In this document: piece by piece, positions 58,713 through 64,000 of the stretch
Layout of the letters: each line of letters starts with the position of its first letter
How positions within the stretch are numbered: the stretch's first letter is position 1
Assembly: GCA_947579665.1 (NCBI GenBank)
Contig: OX388343.1
Location: 103,297,657 to 103,361,656 of the forward strand
Source of the DNA: Sympetrum striolatum
Taxonomy: Eukaryota; Arthropoda; Insecta; Odonata; Libellulidae
DNA length: 64,000 bases
Direction of reading: 5' to 3'
Made by a program: the position numbers and the translations under genes
The notes under the pieces: generated by a model
What the model was told of the DNA's origin: nothing
The model's database searches: none
The model's input: the letters and a program-made list of their open reading frames with translations, nothing else

Positions 58713-61176
58713 AATTTAAATAATGTTTGAAATTTTACCATTTTACATTCTGTGTGTATTGATCTTGAGGATCATCTTGGAGATAAGAATCATACTGAGA
58801 TGAAGAAAAATACGATAATTGCGTCCAATGTATTTCATTACTAAATAGTATGATACATGTGTAAGCTTCTGTGTCTTAGATAATGCTAATGCAATTTTGC
58901 AAACTCGTATTACGAGTTATATATACACGTATAGGTTATAAATTCTCTCACCTGAATTACATACTAATAATGTTTACTAAGTCGGAATGAACTCTGAATC
59001 AAAAGTTTGCACTTAAACTACTCCGTTAATTTTTTTATAACAGGAGTATATTTTCTAGAGAGCCATTGACTGCTGAGAAAAATTTTCCCTATTCTCATCT
59101 CGCGTTCATGGTTATATCATACTGGTTTCATGCTTTCAATAAACATAAATTTTTTGAATAAAAGTTAGGTATACAAATAAATATAACAATTTTAATAAAA
59201 AAAAATTAATTTTATGGCTTAGTAAAGGAAGCAAATCAGTGTTAATAATGAGATTTGAGTAACCATGTCCAAGAAATATTTCCGCAATAAAGTGGAAGAT
59301 AGGACCTATTGAAGGCACTCGTCCATATTGGTCTTAGAAGGTTCTGGAGAGAATGGCGGTATCTATGACGTTCAAAGCGTTTATAAAACGAAAAAAGTTT
59401 GTAAGTCACAATCTGTCACAGATTAAGATTGGATAGCGTGCCAACAAATCAGAGCGTAATCAATCAGCTCAATTTAAGCCATAAGCACCCGCAGTCGTCT
59501 CAGTGATAAGAAAATTCCTCCAAGACTATTCCTCCTCTTTAATAACTCTTTCTGCAGACGTCTTCATTTTCATTTCCCTTGTAGGACTCGTTCCCAGCTG
59601 CCATTTTGCGTCGACAGAAGATGATTGCAAAGTGATTACACCGCTGTCAGAGAGAGTGCCATCGGTCGCCCAGCGGAGCTCTCCTCCCAAACGGGGTTCG
59701 CATTCCCATTATTTTCCATTTATTTACGTAGCATTACCTTTTTCCTCTTACGTAATGTGTTACTCTTCCTCGGTCCTTGTTTATTTCGACACGTAAGATG
59801 GTATTTATCTCATAAGCGGTCTACAGGTGTTTGCGCTCAACGTTTCTTTATCTACATAAAATGCTACTTAGGCGCAATTATACCTTTGCGAGAAATCCAG
59901 AATTGGTAGTCGCATTGTTTTTGTATATCTTCGTTGAATATCATCAACAGGAAAAATTTAGTCTAGATTATACCTCCCAAATTCGACGTCAGGTCTCTCG
60001 AAAATCTTTTCATAAGATTTACTCGCAACATTTATTACCGGTAGAGATTAATTGTAGATCTTAAATTAGAAATACTGACAGAGCGAGATCGAAACGTGGA
60101 TATTTAGAAAGAAAATGTTTCAAAGTAGTAAACTTACATAGCTAACTGTCGTTTTAGACCCGAAATCAATGAAAACATAATGAAATTCATCAAGGTTTTT
60201 CATCAAAACGCACCGAGGTTTTTATGACTGATTCCGTTTTAAAAACAAGTTTGTTTACTAAATCACCCGAGTCAAAAGATTATGTGGAACATACGCAAAT
60301 TATTATGGCAAATGGAAGACTCTATTCTCGACTTTGAGCTATTGAATATACATTTTGTATCTTAAGACCCTGTATTGCAATGCTCTTATTTCGCTTATTA
60401 TCTCATCTTCTTTCTTAAGTGTAAGGTTAACTAATTTATAGATAACATCCCTACACTTAAAAATCTATATATCGCTGTCAGATCAACACTTTACCTTGAA
60501 CATTAATTTTATTTGTCACTCCAGGATGTGGCTATTTCAGCTAGTATAAAGTAATTTGACGAAAGATTAACAATTATCTATCCCTAGTTCCTTCAGATAG
60601 TCCTGTGGGTACCCCGTTCGCCTATGCGGTCTTAATTAATGTGGGCCCCCTGCGGTCGTAATCTATTCGTTCTTATGCATCAAGAAAATTATATCACAAT
60701 ATAATGAATTTTCAATTTTTTACTATACGCTTCCCTTTCTTTTGGTCTAATCGTACCGCAGAAGACCTGCAAAACCTAGCCGATAAGCACGGATATGAAC
60801 TATTTTAATCTTGCTCTTAGTGAAATAAATACATAAATTAAGTACAGAAATTCAAATTTACTATTCCCATATTAAAGTCTGGGATTTTTTATATTTATTT
60901 CATTCATTTTATTATGGATTTCCACGCTTTTAAGGATTTATTTATTAACTACATTATTTCATATTGTTTGAAACGGTGATTCATTTTGGCAAATTTTCTG
61001 CTTAACAGTAAATCATTTCTTTCTCTCCCATTCTCTACATAAATTGACCTTGGTATTTAGTTTTATATTTTGATTCACTATGCATTATTTTTCGGAGGAA
61101 ACGGTAATTTACTTCTAAATAGAAGTACGGAGATCGACACTGTCGAATCATTTAGATAGATATATGAAATAGTGCC
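58713..61176. other. Anonymous DNA, mildly GC-richer at 59.5-60.0 kb
   Basis: Plus frames at 59503-59796, 59625-59909 and 59831-60064 overlap in different registers. None has a domain, signal or splice context I can defend. The rest is AT-rich. Confidence 0.3.
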
Positions 61177-61610
61177 ATGGTTGGCAATAGCAGCTTAGTG
61201 CTTGCAAATGTTCAGTGCACTTCTTCGAAAGAAAATGTACAGCAGATTAAGTTCAAACAGCTTCCGAGGGAGAAACTCCATAGCAGTAGAATTGGTGGAA
61301 TATTTTGGAGTAAGCAGACATCGGATACCCACATCCGTAATGTATGTGTTCGAGCACTCAAGGAACTCGGTATCGTCAAGAGAATAGTCGGTAAGAGCGA
61401 TGAAAACGACCTTTATTCCTTTAGAATCGTTAAACCCAACTTAGAGTGTGTATGTAGAGGACATTCGTTTGTCCAGAATTGTTAAGACCAAACAATTATC
61501 AAGATGTTCCTCAATTTAGGATGGAAATCGTTAGAAGAAATGAGATTAATTTGAAAAATTAGTTGGTACCCTCATAAGCATACACTTATGGTTAATTATA
61601 AGAGAGACAT
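61177..61610 (+). pseudogene. CR1/Jockey-like reverse transcriptase fragment
   Basis: The readable part starts near 61286 with VEYFGVS. After a frameshift it continues in the frame of 61177-61485 with DTHIRNVCVRALKELGIVKR then IVGKSDEN and a degraded YSFRIVKPNLECVC. This is the region just after the YLG-x-x-L block. Its HIRNVC...KELG-x-VKR-x-VGK-x-DE pattern matches the fragment at 42490-42931 block for block. Downstream LGWKSLEEMR, past a stop, fits the next block of this type of element. No upstream RT motifs remain, and 61177-61280 may or may not belong. The copy is dead. Confidence 0.75.
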
Positions 61611-61614
61611 TAAC

Positions 61615-61735
61615 AATAGTCAAACAATTACGACCATTTTCTAACCAAAACTATCCGATTAGCCAATATTCGATACCGGGATCTTTTTGTGGTGCTAACA
61701 TGGTATCACGATAACCACTCCACCATCGCCGCGGT
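61615..61735 (-). repeat. tRNA-derived SINE, copy 3 (minus strand)
   Basis: On the minus strand an A box TGGTTATCGTG (61707-61717) precedes CCCGGTATCGAATATTGG, a decayed B box near 61660-61680. It is followed by CTAATCGGATAGTTTTGGTT then AGAAAATGGTCGT. Order and spacing match the SINE at 40141, including GGAGTGGTTA at the head. It lies directly after the LINE fragment and faces it. Confidence 0.7.
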
Positions 61736-61739
61736 CGGT

Positions 61740-63770
61740 TCAGTTAAGAATTTCTAAATCCAGATCTAATAAGTTGTCGAATGACGTATTTAGCATTATG
61801 CGTCTACCGTGATACCATAGCCAATTAAATACTGCGAGAAAAATTAGGGAAATGGACGCTAGGAATAGACTCTTTGACAAAAATACTATTTCTGCGAAGG
61901 ACATTTCACGCCATACGACGTTTTTGTTCTGTATAATCCAGTGATAAAGGAATGAAGATGCCGGTTATTTACGTTTCCTGTATAATAAATTAATATTCTT
62001 CATATTTTTTATTTCCTTCAATTTTCGTATTGCGAGAGAAGCTCTCGCGTCTTAGTTTGACGTTTCAACGCCGTGCTTTTGATGACTGCAAATCCTGATC
62101 TGGAACTGCAAAGACTATGACTTTGGAATGAGTCATCGGCAATTTTGGAACGAGGAAATACTGCACTTTCTGAAATTATGCTTTTAGCATTCCATTATTT
62201 TAATTTCCACGACTTCTATGTGCTTGTTCTCAGATTTTGGAATGCAGTGCTCCAGAACTCCTTGAAAAACACGGAGAGAAATTGAAGTAATCTAATCTTA
62301 AATGCTCTACCTTCGAATTTACTTATTTGAGATGCTTGAAGAAAAATCCTAATTGGATACAAAAAGTCATATTTCCAGCCGTACTAGCTCCATCTCTGTA
62401 AGAGAAATATCTTTTTGGTGGGATAAAACGCTCTGATGAAATTAATATAATTATTCGAAACATAAACGTAAAGCAAACAATGCATTTCCTTCGTATATTA
62501 TTCGCTCGGATGTAATTATTTTGTTAAGAATAAGTTAAGATTAGAATTTTTAATAACGTTCTCTATCTCTTAACTCGAATTGTGGACGCAAGGTAAAACA
62601 TATCTAATGCCACATTCACTTTCGACCATATATGTATTTCACCCTAAAGTGATGCTACCGTGACGCTATATAATGGATTGGCGTAAAGCGTGAAAATTAA
62701 GTATACTTAGTATACTTTATTATATACTTGGTAGCCTCTGCTATTGCCGTTGTTGTCAATTGTTGCCGATTACTTATGAAATTCTGCAATACTTCTTTAA
62801 ATTTGAGTTGCAACTATAATCTGAACTCCTATTTCAGTAAGAATTATTTTTATAAATTACTCATAAAATGTATCCCAAACAATTGTAAATACAATATGAA
62901 GAGTTAGAGTATTTTTGCAATCCTAGTAGTAAATGTAAGAATTTTTTAAGATAGATTTTAAGACCTTCGTATGAGTCATCCTTCCCTGGTGATATCCTCC
63001 CCTGGTCAATGGGCTTTATGTTTATTGTAGAAGTTTTTCATATATGATATAAATCTATACGATATGCTCCCCGAAAGCCGGTTGGTACCTCATCCCCTCC
63101 AACATAAGCTACCAAAAGTTTGTGGAGAGGAATGAGGTTTATTTGCAGGATGAGGATTGAGGTAGTGTGCTCTTGCTTTCCACGCTGAGCTAGAATGCTA
63201 TGAGAGGGACATGTAAATGAAGCACAATGGCTCTACGAGTAATAATTTTCCTGGCATTTCATGAGGAGAGAACTTGATCAGTGCAATTATTCACTCATAC
63301 CTCAGTAGCTTTCGTACCATTACAGTCACGATCAAGACTGCGACAAAAGTAAATGAAACATACATATTTCTCTATCTTGTGCTAAAAGACGAATGATATA
63401 TATTCCATTCATCAGATTATGGTCGCAGGAGCAGTGGTGAAAATAAGGAGCTTTTATTCACATGTTGGGCAGCTAAGAATTAAAAAAGTACTAAAAAATA
63501 ACACATCTGAAATTGAGCACATGCATACAGAGTCGTTTACTTATAGTTTGTTGAAGAAATGACTCGTTGATGTTAATTATTATGTACCTTGATGTCATAG
63601 AGACCTCTTCTACGAAAATTTTACGAAGAATTCTATTTGAGATTAAATAGGGGTGAATCTCTTAAAAAGATCGAAAAAAATGCTGATTCAGCGCCCATAT
63701 TTCTGCTATGATTATAGAGAACCTTCGAATCTGAATTAAGGAATTAATGAATTCTCTTGTTTAGATAATA
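61740..63770. other. Anonymous AT-rich DNA
   Basis: No gene recognised. A palindrome AAGTATACTTAGTATACTT lies near 62699-62717. Imperfect inverted arms (CCTCATCCCCTCCA and TGGAGAGGAATGAGG) occur near 63089-63137. Confidence 0.35.
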
Positions 63771-64000
63771 AAAAATCTGATGTGGCCAGCACATGACTTT
63801 CTCCATATATAAGATGTAAATATTTATCTACGACAGTATTTTCGAACTCTATATTCAGTCTAAACTTGGAAGATGAGTGATTAATTTATATATTATTATC
63901 TTTTACGTCACAATCATTATGAATAATGTTTTTCAGGACATGCTCGATGAAAAAAGATGAATTTGGCCATTCGCCTATAGAGCCCAGATCGCCCACAAAG
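63771..64000 (-). mobile_element. Composite repeat, second copy (cut by window end)
   Basis: Read on the minus strand this matches 48527-48775 almost throughout. It runs from CTTTGTGGGCGATCTGGGCT at the window edge, through CCTATAGGCGAAT and ACATTATTCATAATGATTGTG, to TATATGGAGAAAGTCATGTG and CTGGCCACATCAGATTTTT. It shows that the element's 3' boundary lies about 30 bases beyond the inverted ACTTTCTCCATATA motif. The rest of this copy lies outside the window. Confidence 0.88.

Noticed and set aside
59503..60064. Three overlapping plus-strand frames as a short secreted protein gene
   Set aside because: Registers overlap without clear start context, signal peptide or domain.

Overview
This window reads as nuclear, gene-poor, AT-rich DNA (roughly two thirds A+T by eye) from an animal, most likely an arthropod and probably an insect. 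The evidence is the mixture of decayed transposons: RTE-like and CR1/Jockey-like non-LTR retrotransposon fragments, a mariner relic, a Tc1-type mini-palindrome, a hAT-type non-autonomous element and tRNA-derived SINEs. There are no closely packed open frames, ribosome-binding sites or operons, so it is not bacterial or viral. I found no intact host protein-coding gene, rRNA or functional tRNA. The long-looking open frames are low-complexity or chance frames, and no convincing exon chain joins them. The window could be intergenic or lie inside very long introns; the sequence alone does not decide.

Layout. 1-7.3 kb: anonymous DNA with a dispersed ~160-170 bp repeat in two copies (1.65 and 4.74 kb), a tRNA-like SINE head (0.85 kb), an unassigned protein-like frame (5.6 kb) and a possible piggyBac terminus (6.82 kb). 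7.36-7.90 kb: C-terminal remnant of an RTE-like LINE on the minus strand. 8.3-16.5 kb: a palindromic mini-element (8.35 kb), tRNA-like sites (9.1, 11.35 and 16.48 kb), several GC/CpG-richer blocks and an unassigned 86-codon frame (14.2 kb). 20.3-25.6 kb: a second LINE remnant (minus), a GC-richer block, a dead internally deleted mariner transposase (24.07-24.60 kb, minus) and an 83-bp Tc1-type palindrome (25.53 kb). 28.8-37.3 kb: three GC/CpG-rich blocks, a SINE (30.5 kb), a hAT-type element with near-matching target duplications (32.57-32.86 kb) and a tRNA-like site (34.3 kb). 40.1-40.7 kb: a SINE whose 3' side meets the microsatellite tail of an oppositely oriented LINE. 42.5 and 61.3 kb: two fragments of one CR1/Jockey-like reverse transcriptase family. 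47.7-48.8 kb: a ~1.07 kb composite repeat with two internal ~317-bp units and two microsatellites; its 3' end recurs inverted at the right edge of the window (63.77-64.0 kb). 50.6 and 57.5 kb: two further long inverted-repeat elements, the latter enclosing a CCCAA/TTGGG array.

Nothing here behaves as an operon or cooperating gene set. The biology is that of accumulating and decaying mobile DNA. The least explained parts are the 47.7-kb composite family, the palindromic mini-elements, the GC/CpG-rich blocks and the two protein-like frames at 5.6 and 14.2 kb.
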